From an uncultured Collinsella sp. (lineage in GTDB: Bacteria > Actinomycetota > Coriobacteriia > Coriobacteriales > Coriobacteriaceae), in NCBI GenBank assembly GCA_900542275.1, contig UQMW01000015.1, positions 1 to 34,100 on the forward strand: a stretch of 34,100 nt of DNA, in the 5' to 3' direction. Made by a program: the position numbers and the translations under genes. A model generated the notes under the pieces. It did no database searches, had not been told where the DNA came from, and saw only the letters and a program-made list of their open reading frames with translations. Positions 1-11,841 of the stretch are shown piece by piece. The stretch's first letter is position 1, and every line of letters begins with the position of its first letter.

Positions 1-3425
<3,425 letters not shown>

Positions 3426-3571
3426 ACCGCACCTCGCGGCCCGCGGGACCCAGCGCTCGAAAGCGCGGTCCGGGCACGAGGATGCCCCCGAGTCACCTCC
3501 CCTATGCGCCATGCGGCCCCCAGGGCACGTGTATGCGATACCGGACACCGTAACGGTGGGCGCCGCCCACC

Positions 3572-3688
3572 GGTCAGCGGCCAGAGCATGGGGGGCACGC
3601 CCGGTCCCGTTCCGAACCCGGAAGCTAAGCCCCATCGCGCCGAGAGTACTGCGGGGCCAGCCCGTGGGAGGCCAGGGCGCCGCTGACC
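3572..3688 (+). rRNA. 5S rRNA
   Basis: About 117 nt. Helix I is formed by 3572-3581 (GGTCAGCGGC) and 3679-3688 (GCCGCTGACC). The interior contains CCGAACCCGGAAGCTAAGCC, typical of bacterial 5S loops B/C. The terminal helix continues into a longer precursor stem (3567-3581 with 3679-3693), so RNase maturation must trim it and the exact ends are approximate. Confidence 0.93.
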
Positions 3689-3723
3689 GGTGGACGGCAC
3701 CGAGCCGTACGCTTGAACTGCAG

Positions 3724-3755
3724 AAGGGGGAGGCCTCGCGGCCTCCCTCTTTTTT
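3724..3755 (+). terminator. rrn operon terminator
   Basis: Perfect 8-bp GC-rich stem GGGAGGCC (3728-3735) / GGCCTCCC (3740-3747) with a TCGC tetraloop, followed by TCTTTTTT. It is a classic intrinsic terminator closing the rRNA operon. Confidence 0.93.
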
Positions 3756-3819
3756 GCGTTTACGGGGCGTAAATGACTCTATTACACCAGACGATCTTAT
3801 TGTTTTTGGTATTGAGCTT

Positions 3820-4287
3820 TTATTTAAAGAAAATAAATCGAATAACAAGGGCAACTGCTATGGCCACAATGATCAAAAGCAGGATTGTCAGTCGATGCTG
3901 CTTGCGTCGTTTACTTGACGAAACGAAGATTGACTTTCCCTGTTTTGGCGTTTCGAGATAGCGAGCCGAATGCGTCAAGGTTTGCTTGGGTCGAGGCCCT
4001 CTTTGTTGATGAGCGGCGGATGCTTTCATCGGCTCATCACTGGCTACGCTGTTTTTAGATAATGGTGCGTCTTTCAGATATACAGGGTCTCCCGAGGCGA
4101 CGCCCATATGTTTGCGCCCCGTTTGCGCTTCTTCGAGTGTTTGATATCGGTTTCTTGTCACATATTTGGGCTCTGGGTCATTGATGGGCTCTTGCGAGAT
4201 GTGGGGGCGATGGAATCGAATCGGTTGCGGGCTGGATGCTTCGTCCTGCTCCGGCATAAACGTGTTGTCCTGTTTTTGATCGTCCAT
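3820..4287 (-). CDS. small tail-anchored hypothetical protein
   Basis: A 155-aa protein that I do not recognise. Residues 1-130 are hydrophilic, low in predicted structure and rich in Gln, Pro, Ser and Lys. A basic patch (SKRRKQHR, about 126-133) then precedes one strongly hydrophobic segment (LTILLLIIVAIAVALVIRF) that ends four residues before the stop. That layout predicts a cytosolic domain anchored by its C-terminus in the membrane. The start is supported by an AAGGG ribosome site five bases upstream of ATG at 4287. It stands alone, convergent with the rRNA operon and divergent from hsp20. The function cannot be inferred from sequence. Confidence 0.7.
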   Translation of the reverse strand: MDDQKQDNTFMPEQDEASSPQPIRFHRPHISQEPINDPEPKYVTRNRYQTLEEAQTGRKHMGVASGDPVYLKDAPLSKNSVASDEPMKASAAHQQRGPRPKQTLTHSARYLETPKQGKSIFVSSSKRRKQHRLTILLLIIVAIAVALVIRFIFFK

Positions 4288-4562
4288 GATGCCCTTAGTT
4301 CGTCATCAATATCGTGTATGCGCCCATTGTAAGCCAGCCGTCTAGTTTTGATGGGATTGCATACATTATTTAAGCCTACGTTCAAATTCCGTTTATTAGA
4401 AAAAACCTTAGTCAACCAGACTTAGATATGCTTATGTCAATAGACTCAAAAAACTTTATAGTCGATGTATATATAAGAAGCGGTTGGGCATATATATGAG
4501 CGTCAAAAGAAGTCCCAGTCACCTAGAAGATGACTCGGCAGTCCTTACAAGGAGTGGTAAAC

Positions 4563-4994
4563 ATGGCAAGCATGGTTCCTTATCGTTCGGTTTTTGGCGT
4601 CCGTCCTTCTGCAAGTTCGCTGTTCGATTTGTTTGATGACATGACCGACCTGGCGAATAGCTCGATTGCCTCCAAGGCGTTCCCCGTTGACGTTGAGGAC
4701 AAGGGCGATGGCTACGAGGTCAAGGCGTATCTTACCGGTGTCGCCAAGGATGACATCGACGTCGAGCTCAATGAGGGTCGCCTGTCGATCAGTGTGAACG
4801 TCGAGGAGAGCGCCGAAAACGAGGGCAAGAACTTCCTCCAGAAGGAGTTCGGCTCGTACAGCGCGACGCGCGGCGTGTATTTGAAGGACGCTTCGAGCGA
4901 GGGCCTTTCGGCTAAGTATGCTGACGGCATCCTGACCGTTACGGTTCCCAAGATTGTCGAGAAGAAGAACGTCACGAAGATTTCTATCGACTAA
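4563..4994 (+). CDS. Hsp20 small heat-shock protein
   Basis: A 143-aa member of the alpha-crystallin/Hsp20 family, ATP-independent cytosolic holdases that bind unfolding proteins. The crystallin domain covers about residues 38-135: FPVDVEDKGDGYEVKAYLTG at the N-side, then the sheet ending in YADGILTVTVPK, the A-x-x-x-G-v-L-t-v-x-v-P signature of the family. I chose ATG 4563 because AAGGAG sits 8 nt upstream (4549-4554); an in-frame ATG at 4530 lacks such a site. The upstream 275 bp is AT-rich and probably carries the promoter, but I found no convincing CIRCE or HAIR element. It is monocistronic, with its own terminator. Confidence 0.93.
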   Translation: MASMVPYRSVFGVRPSASSLFDLFDDMTDLANSSIASKAFPVDVEDKGDGYEVKAYLTGVAKDDIDVELNEGRLSISVNVEESAENEGKNFLQKEFGSYSATRGVYLKDASSEGLSAKYADGILTVTVPKIVEKKNVTKISID

Positions 4995-5026
4995 CGATGG
5001 CTCTGCTTCAATCGAGAGTATGAATT

Positions 5027-5062
5027 AAGGGGGGCTGGGAAGTGATTCCCAGCCCCCTTTTG
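5027..5062 (+). terminator. intrinsic terminator after hsp20
   Basis: Stem GGGGCTGGGAA (5031-5041) / TTCCCAGCCCC (5046-5056) with a GTGA loop overlapping its edge, followed by CTTTT. It lies between convergent genes. It may also slow transcription arriving from the metallo-hydrolase on the minus strand, where the T-tract is weaker. Confidence 0.85.
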
Positions 5063-5076
5063 TTGTCTTGAGTGGG

Positions 5077-5886
5077 CTATTGAATAGTTGTCGGTTGATA
5101 CTGACTTGCAGGGCGTATCGAGAGCTTCCGTGGCACTTGAAGACAGGTGGCAGAACTGCCGAGTTCATCATCGAGACTTGCATCAAGCGCGCTGGCATAG
5201 CTTTTGACGGTAAGGCTTGGACGATTATTGTCCTGGCTGATATGCATGGCGATGAGCTGTTCGGTGCGATCGGTAACGAGTTCGCGCGCGGCTTCGGCGG
5301 CTTGGCCATTGGAGAGGTGTCCCCTTGCAGACAGGATGCGCTCCTGAAGAAAGCGGGGATATTCTCCCTCGCGCAGCATGGTCACATCGTGGTTACTTTC
5401 GAGCGCGAGGACTCGACAATCTTTGAGGGTGTTCATGGCTTGGCTCGATAGCTCTCCGGTGTCGGTGGCAAACCCAATGGAATCATCGAGAGCATTAAAT
5501 CGATAGCCGACAGGATTGATGACATCGTGCGATGTTGAGTAGGTTTGCACGTGGATGCCGGCAATGTGGAGCGTGTCGCCGGGGTCAAATTCCTCTACGG
5601 GCAGGTGCGCGAGGTTTTCTTTGCATGAAAGGGTGTCCCTGCTGGCAAAGAGGGGACCATGCCAGTGCTTGCACCATACATCGAGCCCCTTGATATGGTC
5701 ACCATGCTCATGGGTGATTACTAGAGCGGCGACGTCGTCTGCCGAGAGGCCAAGCTCCGCCATGCGTTTAAGTGTCTCGCGGCGGGACAGGCCGTTGTCG
5801 ATCATGATGAGCCCCTGAGGCCCCTCGACGAGTGCGCAGTTGCCTTTTGAGCCGCTGCCGAGGATATGAAGGTGCAGGCGAGACAT
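5077..5886 (-). CDS. MBL-fold metallo-hydrolase, WalJ/YycJ type
   Basis: A 269-aa metallo-beta-lactamase-fold hydrolase. The N-terminus reads LHILGSGSKGNCALVEG and the metal motif THEHGDH falls at residues 58-64 (H59, H61, D63, H64). The later LALESNHD and GHLSN motifs are typical of the YycJ/WalJ group, cytosolic proteins with suggested DNA-repair or nuclease roles in Firmicutes. I start at ATG 5886 (MSRLHLHILG), where homology begins. The open frame extends 27 codons further upstream but would overlap tilS. It is divergent from tilS with only 48 bp between start codons. The family's exact substrate is not settled. Confidence 0.88.
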   Translation of the reverse strand: MSRLHLHILGSGSKGNCALVEGPQGLIMIDNGLSRRETLKRMAELGLSADDVAALVITHEHGDHIKGLDVWCKHWHGPLFASRDTLSCKENLAHLPVEEFDPGDTLHIAGIHVQTYSTSHDVINPVGYRFNALDDSIGFATDTGELSSQAMNTLKDCRVLALESNHDVTMLREGEYPRFLQERILSARGHLSNGQAAEAARELVTDRTEQLIAMHISQDNNRPSLTVKSYASALDASLDDELGSSATCLQVPRKLSIRPASQYQPTTIQ

Positions 5887-5934
5887 AAGATTCCAAAGGA
5901 TACAATGGGTGCGGACGAATAGAGGAGGAAGCGA

Positions 5935-7476
5935 ATGCCAACGGTATCTCAGCACTATGGACATCATGCCGCGCCGAGGACGGATAAGAGCGCCCTGGCA
6001 ACGCGGCAGGCCGCTGCCCCCGTAGTGCTCATGGTATCAGGCGGTGCGGACTCGACGGCGCTGCTCCTTATGGCTTGCACATCAAAGCTGGATATCCAGG
6101 ACGGGCGCGGCGTCGCTCCCATTGCGCGCGAGCGATTGCACGTGCTGCATGTAAACCATCATCTGCGCGGGGAGGCATCCGATGGCGACGAGGCCTTTGT
6201 ACGTGACCTGTGCGCGCAATACGGCTTGCCGCTGTGTGTTGAGCATGCCTATTTTGATGACGAATCGGGCAATATCGAGGCTGCGGCTCGCGAGGTGCGC
6301 TATGCCGCGGCACGGAGATATGTTCGCGAACTTTGTGCCGAATCGGGCGCACCGCGGACGGCGGCTCGTATCTGTACCGCGCATACTTCGTCGGACCGCG
6401 CGGAAACATTTTTGATGAACGCCATTAAGGGGTCGGGCCCGGCTGGGCTTTCGAGCATTCCCCGTCGAAGGAATATCGTGGTGCGCCCCTTGCTTGACCT
6501 AACTCATGGCGAGCTCGTGGGCTATCTACAGGTACATGGTCAGCCGTGGCGTGAAGATGAGAGCAATGAGGATGTCTCGTATCTGCGAAACTACGTGCGC
6601 CATAGAGTGATGCCAGTGGTGGCGCAGCGCAATGCGAGCGTCTGCAAGACGATTGGCGCCGCCTGCGAGATCTTAGGCGATGAGGATGCCTTTCTTTCTC
6701 AGCTTTCGGCACAGGCGTTTCGAAGCTGCCTGCGCAAGGAAGCGGCGGGCGCACTGGTGCTCGATGCGCGCCGTCTTGCCGCCGCTGAGGTTGTGATTGC
6801 ACGGCGTATCGTGCGGTTGGCGATTAAGCGCATCGATCCCGACGCGCGACCGGAGATGCGGCACGTGGAGCGCGTGCTCGCCTGCGTCGCTGCGGGCTTG
6901 GGCTCGGTAACGCTTCCTGCGGGAATTGATGCCCGTGTGGAGTTTGGCATGCTGGCGTTCAAGGCCCCGGCGGCGCGCGAGGGCTTAGTGGCCGACTGGA
7001 TCTCCGTTCCCGGTCGTCTGCCGCTGGGGGCGGGGCGTATGCTGACAGCAGAGCCGATGGCTGTGGAGCCGGGACGCGATATCGTGCACCGTGCCCGCGA
7101 GCTTGCTGCTGCCGGAGAGGTTGCGGCCTTGGTGGATGCGGCGGCCCTGGGGTTCGCCGACCGCGATAGCGAGCGGATGCTAGCCGGCTCGCGCGGGGAG
7201 ATTCCCGCCGAGGCGCGATTGGCGCGCCTGTGGGTGGATAGCCCTGTGCCGGGAGACGTGATGTGCCCGTTGGGGATGAACGGCCGAAGCAAGAAAGTGT
7301 CAGACCTGTTGAACGAGGCGCGCATTCCTGTTTCAGACCGCTCTGGCGTACCCGTGGTAAGAACGGCTCCGGGAGGTGCCGTAGTATGGGTCGCGGGCGT
7401 TCGCGCGGACGAGCGTTTTAAATGCACGGCCGCAACGCGCGTGGCATATCTGCTTCGTGTGGTCGATGCGGAATAG
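5935..7476 (+). CDS. tilS: tRNA(Ile)-lysidine synthase TilS
   Basis: 513 aa. TilS uses ATP and lysine to convert C34 of tRNA-Ile(CAU) to lysidine, which switches decoding from AUG to AUA; it is essential in most bacteria. The N-terminal PP-loop ATPase motif SGGADS is at residues 35-40. HVNHHLRGEASDGDEAFV and HTSSDRAETFLMNAIKGSG are further N-type ATPase signatures of the family. The C-terminal part (KKVSDLLNEARIPVSDRSGVPVV) is the TilS C-terminal domain. The start is fixed by GAGGAGG 6 nt before ATG 5935. It is first in the conserved order tilS-hpt-ftsH. The roughly 30-residue N-terminal extension before the PP-loop is longer than usual. Confidence 0.95.
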   Translation: MPTVSQHYGHHAAPRTDKSALATRQAAAPVVLMVSGGADSTALLLMACTSKLDIQDGRGVAPIARERLHVLHVNHHLRGEASDGDEAFVRDLCAQYGLPLCVEHAYFDDESGNIEAAAREVRYAAARRYVRELCAESGAPRTAARICTAHTSSDRAETFLMNAIKGSGPAGLSSIPRRRNIVVRPLLDLTHGELVGYLQVHGQPWREDESNEDVSYLRNYVRHRVMPVVAQRNASVCKTIGAACEILGDEDAFLSQLSAQAFRSCLRKEAAGALVLDARRLAAAEVVIARRIVRLAIKRIDPDARPEMRHVERVLACVAAGLGSVTLPAGIDARVEFGMLAFKAPAAREGLVADWISVPGRLPLGAGRMLTAEPMAVEPGRDIVHRARELAAAGEVAALVDAAALGFADRDSERMLAGSRGEIPAEARLARLWVDSPVPGDVMCPLGMNGRSKKVSDLLNEARIPVSDRSGVPVVRTAPGGAVVWVAGVRADERFKCTAATRVAYLLRVVDAE

Positions 7477-7561
7477 CGCTTCGCGCCAGCTATTCTGTGA
7501 GACGTTGACGGTATTCCCGCGCTGATGGCGCACGTGCTGGTAAATATACCCCGTGCGCTGC

Positions 7562-7567
7562 TAGAAT
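7562..7567 (+). promoter_or_regulatory. candidate -10 box for hpt
   Basis: TAGAAT lies 57 nt upstream of hpt inside the 147-bp gap after tilS. No good -35 is seen at 16-18 nt, so this is only a candidate. It suggests that hpt-ftsH may be transcribed independently of tilS. Confidence 0.3.
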
Positions 7568-7623
7568 GTGTAGTTCGCGTCCATGCGGCGGTGCGTGGGC
7601 GATAAGCACAAGAAAGGGTTGTC

Positions 7624-8172
7624 ATGGCTTCTCAACATCCGGATATCGAGAAGGTTCTGTTTACGCAGGAGGATATCGACGGTATCGTCTCTCGCCTAGG
7701 CGAGCAGATTACTCGCGACTACGCGGGTAAGGATCTGGTGCTGATTGCGGTCCTGCGCGGCGCCGTGGTCTTTATGGGCGACCTGATGCGCAAGATCGAG
7801 CTGCCGACCAACATCGATTTCATGGCTGTTTCGAGCTATGGCGACGGTGTGAAGTCCTCGGGCATCGTGCGTATCATTAAGGACCTGGATATCGACATCC
7901 GCGGTCGCGACGTGCTGATCGTCGAGGACATTCTGGACTCGGGCCTGACGCTCAAGTATCTGATGAAGAACCTCGAGAGTCGCAAGCCCGCCTCGCTGGA
8001 GGTTGCCGCCTTCCTGTGGAAGGACGTTGAGGACCGTACCTCGGCCGTCACGCCCAAGTATGTTGGAACCCATTGCCCCGATGCCTTTGTGGTGGGCTAC
8101 GGCCTCGACTATGCCGAGCGCTATCGCAACCTTCCGTATCTGGGCATTTTGAAACCGGAGGTTTATTCGTAA
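7624..8172 (+). CDS. hpt: hypoxanthine phosphoribosyltransferase
   Basis: 182 aa, the normal length for bacterial HPRT. It salvages hypoxanthine (and usually guanine) by transferring the phosphoribosyl group of PRPP to give IMP or GMP in the cytosol. The type I PRTase PRPP loop VLIVEDILDSG is at residues 97-107. KDLVLIAVLRGAVVFMGDL upstream is the pyrophosphate loop region, and YAERYRNLPYLGIL is the typical C-terminus. AAAGGG lies about 6 nt before ATG 7624. It is followed by ftsH after a single base, so translation is probably coupled. Confidence 0.96.
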   Translation: MASQHPDIEKVLFTQEDIDGIVSRLGEQITRDYAGKDLVLIAVLRGAVVFMGDLMRKIELPTNIDFMAVSSYGDGVKSSGIVRIIKDLDIDIRGRDVLIVEDILDSGLTLKYLMKNLESRKPASLEVAAFLWKDVEDRTSAVTPKYVGTHCPDAFVVGYGLDYAERYRNLPYLGILKPEVYS

Positions 8173-8173
8173 G

Positions 8174-10312
8174 ATGCCCGACGACCGTAACGATAACAAT
8201 TCCCAGACTCCCCGGGAGCCTAAGATCCCGGGGATGCCCGGAGGCAAGAAGCCCACGCGTACGGGCTGGCTGTATTTTATTTTGGCTTGCGCGCTTCTGG
8301 GCTACGCCTTCTTTAACATGGGCTCCGGCTTTGCCAGCTCCAGCAATACCGTTAAGCTCGCGACGAGCGAGATGGTGAGCGCCATTAAGCAGGATCGCGT
8401 CGAAGATTTGACCTATACGGTTCAAGACGGAAGCGTGGCGGGTCATTACTGGAAGACGAAAAAGGACAAGGGTGATACGAGCGAGCTCAAGAGCTTCTCC
8501 TCGACCTATGTCGGCTCCGATTCGCTTGCCGAGCTTATGGCGGAGCACCCCGACACCAAGTACATCGTCAACACCAACGACCCCGATTTTTGGGGCGACT
8601 TGGCGATGAGTGTGCTGCCGACGATTGCCCTGATCGCCATCATGTTCTACTTTATGCGCCAGATGATGGGCGCCAATAATAGGAACATGCAGTTTGGCAA
8701 GACCAATGCCAAGACCAACGAGGCTACGCGTCCCAAGGTCAAGTTCGAGGACGTTGCCGGCGTGGACGAGGCAGTCGAGGAGCTCGAGGAGATCCGTGAC
8801 TTTTTGAGCGATCCGGATCGCTATCGCAAGCTGGGCGCCAAGATCCCGCGTGGCGTGTTGCTGGTGGGTCCTCCGGGCACCGGTAAAACGTTGCTGGCCA
8901 AGGCCGTTGCCGGCGAGGCGGGCGTGCCGTTCTTTAGCATCTCGGGTTCCGACTTTGTCGAGATGTTCGTGGGTGTCGGCGCCAGCCGTGTGCGTGACCT
9001 CTTTAAGGAGGCCAAGTCTCAGGCTCCGTCAATCATCTTTATTGACGAGATCGATGCCGTGGGACGTCAGCGCGGAGCCGGTTTGGGCGGCGGCCACGAC
9101 GAGCGCGAGCAGACGCTCAACCAGCTGCTGGTCGAGATGGACGGTTTTGAGGAAAGCGAGTCGGTCATCCTGATCGCCGCTACCAACCGCCCCGATATTC
9201 TGGACCCGGCATTGCTGCGCCCCGGTCGTTTTGATCGTCAAGTTACGGTCGACCGTCCGGACGTGAAGGGCCGCGAGCAGATCTTGCGCGTGCATGCTGA
9301 GAACAAGCCGATGGACGAGGACGTTAAGTTTGAGAAGCTCGCCCAGATGACCGTTGGCTTTACTGGTGCCGATTTGGCGAACCTGCTCAACGAGTCTGCG
9401 TTGCTGGCCGCTCGCCGTCATCGTTCCGTGATCTCGATGGACGAGGTCGAGGAGTCGATGGAGCGCGTGATTGCCGGACCGCAACGCAAGGGTCGCGTGA
9501 TGACCGAGGCCGAGCGCACCACGATTGCCTACCATGAGAGCGGTCACGCTTTGGTGGGCCACATCCTGGAGCACTCCGATCCGGTTCATAAGATCTCGAT
9601 CGTCAGCCGCGGTCAGGCCCTGGGCTACACACTGCAGCTTCCGCAGGAGGATCACTTCCTCAAGACCAAGAACGAGATGCTCGACGAGCTCGCCGTGTTC
9701 TTGGGCGGTCGCGTTGCCGAGGAGCTCATGTGCGACGACATCACGTCGGGCGCGAGCAACGATCTGGAGCGCGCGACTAAGATGGCGCGCGAGATGGTCA
9801 CGCGCTTGGGCATGAGCGAGGAGCTGGGCACGCAGGTCTTTGGCGAGGCGCAACATCAGGTGTTCCTGGGTCGCGACTACGCCGATCACCAGGATTACTC
9901 CGAGGAGACGGCGCGCCGCATCGATATCGAGGTTCAGCGCATCATGCGCGAAGCCCATCGCCGTGCGGTCGAGATTTTGGATGCCCGTCGCGATCAGCTC
10001 GATCTGATGGCGAAGGTGCTGCTTGAGCGCGAGACCGTCGAAGGCGACGCCGTGAACGCCCTGCTCGACAACGAGTGGGATGCTTACCTTGAGCGCGAGG
10101 GCGATATCCTGGCGGCCAAGGAGGAGCGCAACGCCAAGGCGGCCGGCATGCCGACCAAGAAGCGCTCGCCTCGCATGAGCGAGGAGGAGCTGGCGGCTGA
10201 TGCTGCGGCCTTTGCGCAGGCGGCCATGCAGGAGGATGCCGAAGCCGCATCCGATGATGCCGGTGATGGCAATGCTGTCAACGCTGACGGCAACACCGAC
10301 GCCGACAAATAG
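8174..10312 (+). CDS. ftsH: ATP-dependent zinc metalloprotease FtsH
   Basis: 712 aa. FtsH is a membrane-anchored hexameric AAA+ protease that degrades misfolded membrane proteins and selected regulators. Visible parts in order: a short cytosolic N-terminus, TM1 (about 31-48), an extracytoplasmic domain, TM2 (about 140-163), Walker A GPPGTGKT (232-239), Walker B IIFIDEIDAVG, second region of homology ATNRPDILDPALLRPGRFDR, zinc motif HESGH (454-458) and the third-ligand region GASNDLERAT. The acidic, Ala-rich C-terminal tail (about 665-712) is low complexity and probably disordered. The start follows the hpt stop by one base; its ribosome site GGAGG lies inside the hpt 3' end about 12 nt away, which is rather distant. 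Confidence 0.97.
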   Translation: MPDDRNDNNSQTPREPKIPGMPGGKKPTRTGWLYFILACALLGYAFFNMGSGFASSSNTVKLATSEMVSAIKQDRVEDLTYTVQDGSVAGHYWKTKKDKGDTSELKSFSSTYVGSDSLAELMAEHPDTKYIVNTNDPDFWGDLAMSVLPTIALIAIMFYFMRQMMGANNRNMQFGKTNAKTNEATRPKVKFEDVAGVDEAVEELEEIRDFLSDPDRYRKLGAKIPRGVLLVGPPGTGKTLLAKAVAGEAGVPFFSISGSDFVEMFVGVGASRVRDLFKEAKSQAPSIIFIDEIDAVGRQRGAGLGGGHDEREQTLNQLLVEMDGFEESESVILIAATNRPDILDPALLRPGRFDRQVTVDRPDVKGREQILRVHAENKPMDEDVKFEKLAQMTVGFTGADLANLLNESALLAARRHRSVISMDEVEESMERVIAGPQRKGRVMTEAERTTIAYHESGHALVGHILEHSDPVHKISIVSRGQALGYTLQLPQEDHFLKTKNEMLDELAVFLGGRVAEELMCDDITSGASNDLERATKMAREMVTRLGMSEELGTQVFGEAQHQVFLGRDYADHQDYSEETARRIDIEVQRIMREAHRRAVEILDARRDQLDLMAKVLLERETVEGDAVNALLDNEWDAYLEREGDILAAKEERNAKAAGMPTKKRSPRMSEEELAADAAAFAQAAMQEDAEAASDDAGDGNAVNADGNTDADK

Positions 10313-10323
10313 TTCTTGTAGCG

Positions 10324-10362
10324 AAAGCCTCTGCGGGGAAACCTGTGGAGGCTTTTTCTTTT
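10324..10362 (+). terminator. terminator after ftsH
   Basis: AAAGCCTC (10324-10331) pairs with GAGGCTTT (10348-10355), with additional weaker pairs inside, and is followed by a T-rich run. It closes the tilS-hpt-ftsH group. Confidence 0.85.
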
Positions 10363-10370
10363 GAGCGATA

Positions 10371-10432
10371 TGTTGATTGGGGACAGACTTAAATGAGCGT
10401 TTTCACGCATTTAAGTCTGTCCCCAATCAACA
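10371..10432. repeat. perfect 25-bp inverted repeat containing GGGGACAGAC
   Basis: Arms 10371-10395 and 10408-10432 are exact reverse complements, with a 12-nt centre that can add three more pairs. The arm contains TTGGGGACAGACTTAAATG. Repeats with GGGGACAG cores are, from general knowledge, typical of REP-like elements linked to RAYT (IS200-like) transposases. It sits between the ftsH terminator and the aminotransferase promoter region, and no transposase is near. Confidence 0.85.
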
Positions 10433-10461
10433 TTGCTGCGGCACTTTGCTCAGCTAAAGCG

Positions 10462-10467
10462 TACAAT
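10462..10467 (+). promoter_or_regulatory. candidate -10 box for the aminotransferase
   Basis: TACAAT lies 25 nt before the chosen ATG at 10492. TACAAT recurs upstream of other genes here (11799-11804, and 14229-14234 on the minus strand), which suggests it is a preferred -10 form. No clear -35 is seen. Confidence 0.35.
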
Positions 10468-10491
10468 AGCGCCTATGCGAAAGGGGAACAG

Positions 10492-11676
10492 ATGATCAAC
10501 GAAACTATGTATGCTCGCGGTGCGGAAAGCTCCATCATCCGTGAGATCTTTAGCTACGGCCTTGAGCGCAAGGCACAGATCGGCGCGGAAAACGTATTCG
10601 ATTTTTCGCTGGGCAACCCGAGTGTTCCGGCGCCCGCTGCTGTTGCTGAGTCCATTAAGAAGGCATTGGAGCTGCCGAGCGACCAGCTGCATGGATACAC
10701 GCCTGCGCCGGGTCTGCCGCAATGTCGAGCGGCCGTCGCCGACTCGCTCAACCGTCGCTTTGGCACGAGCTATGAGGGCAAGGACGTCTTTATGACGGTG
10801 GGTGCCGCGGCTTCGCTCACCTGCACGCTCAATGCCGTTACGAACCCGGGCGATGAGGTTGTTGTTATCGCCCCGTACTTTCCGGAGTATCGCGTGTGGA
10901 TTGAGAAGGCCGGCTGCACGTGTGTTGAGGCGCTCGCCGATGAAGATACGTTCCAGCTGAGCGTGGATAACGTGCTCAAGGCGATTACCGATAAGACCGC
11001 TGCCGTCATTATCGACTCACCCAACAACCCGACCGGTGCAGTGTATACGCGCGATACACTGACGCGACTGGCCAATGTTTTACGCGAGGTCAACGCCAAG
11101 CGCGATTCCGAGAACCCAATCACGCTCATCTCTGATGAGCCGTACCGCGAGATCGTGTACGGTGCCGGGGTGCCTTGGGTGCCCTCGATCTACGAGAACA
11201 CCGTGGTGTGCTACTCGTATTCCAAGTCGCTTTCGCTGCCGGGCGAGCGCGTGGGCTGGATTTTGGTTCCCAATACCAATCCGCAGGCTGCTCGCCTGAT
11301 GCCGGCCGTTGCCGGTGCCGCCCGCACGCTGGGCTTCGTGTGCGCACCGGCCCTCTTCCAGCGTGTAATCATCGACTGCATTGATGAACCGAGCGATGTC
11401 GAGGCCTATGCGCGCAACCGCACCGCGCTTACCGATGCACTAGCGGAGTACGGCTACACCTATGTTGAGCCGGATGGTGCATTCTACTTGTGGGTGAAGG
11501 CGCTGGAGCCCGATGCGAATGCGTTCTGCGAGCGCGCAAAGAAGTATGAGTTGCTTGCGGTTCCCTCGGACAGCTTTGGTATGCCGGGTTGGTTCCGCTT
11601 GGGCTACTGCGTGAGTTACGAGACGATTATCAATTCGCTACCCGCTTGGAAACAGTTGGCGGACGAGTATCGTTAA
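10492..11676 (+). CDS. PLP-dependent class I/II aminotransferase
   Basis: 394 aa, fold-type I aminotransferase. The PLP-binding lysine is K245 in SYSKSLSLPGERVGW. Upstream are the cofactor-contact motifs VTVGAAASLTCTLNAV, IDSPNNPTG and ISDEPYREIVY. FRLGYCVSYE near the C-terminus contains the substrate carboxylate-binding Arg. It is closest in layout to aspartate or aromatic aminotransferases, but the amino donor cannot be read from sequence. I start at ATG 10492 (MINETMYARG), with AAGGGG just upstream; the open frame continues upstream into the inverted repeat, which is not coding. It is a single gene between repeats and a PHP hydrolase. Confidence 0.9.
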   Translation: MINETMYARGAESSIIREIFSYGLERKAQIGAENVFDFSLGNPSVPAPAAVAESIKKALELPSDQLHGYTPAPGLPQCRAAVADSLNRRFGTSYEGKDVFMTVGAAASLTCTLNAVTNPGDEVVVIAPYFPEYRVWIEKAGCTCVEALADEDTFQLSVDNVLKAITDKTAAVIIDSPNNPTGAVYTRDTLTRLANVLREVNAKRDSENPITLISDEPYREIVYGAGVPWVPSIYENTVVCYSYSKSLSLPGERVGWILVPNTNPQAARLMPAVAGAARTLGFVCAPALFQRVIIDCIDEPSDVEAYARNRTALTDALAEYGYTYVEPDGAFYLWVKALEPDANAFCERAKKYELLAVPSDSFGMPGWFRLGYCVSYETIINSLPAWKQLADEYR

Positions 11677-11774
11677 AAGTAAAGCGCTCTGCCTACAATG
11701 TTTTACGTGAAACGGGGTTTGGTGTTAAGCCGGACCCCGTTGTCATGGACGTTGTGTCTTTGGGATGGAGTGGT

Positions 11775-11804
11775 TTTACGACTATCGAAGGCTATGCGTA
11801 CAAT
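11775..11804 (+). promoter_or_regulatory. candidate promoter for the PHP phosphatase
   Basis: TTTACG (11775-11780) and TACAAT (11799-11804) are 18 nt apart, and the start codon is 37 nt downstream. It is a reasonable sigma-70-type match judged by eye. Confidence 0.4.
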
Positions 11805-11841
11805 GAATATAAGCGACGGCCGTGCCAGATAAGGAGACCTG

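Noticed and set aside
4288..4562. CIRCE or HAIR heat-shock operator before hsp20
   Set aside because: Neither the TTAGCACTC nor the CTTGAGT inverted repeat is present; only AT-rich DNA with short imperfect repeats.
10371..10491. Aminotransferase start 33 codons further upstream
   Set aside because: That extension would translate the right half of a perfect palindrome and the promoter region. The ATG at 10492 has a good ribosome site and begins at the family's usual N-terminus.
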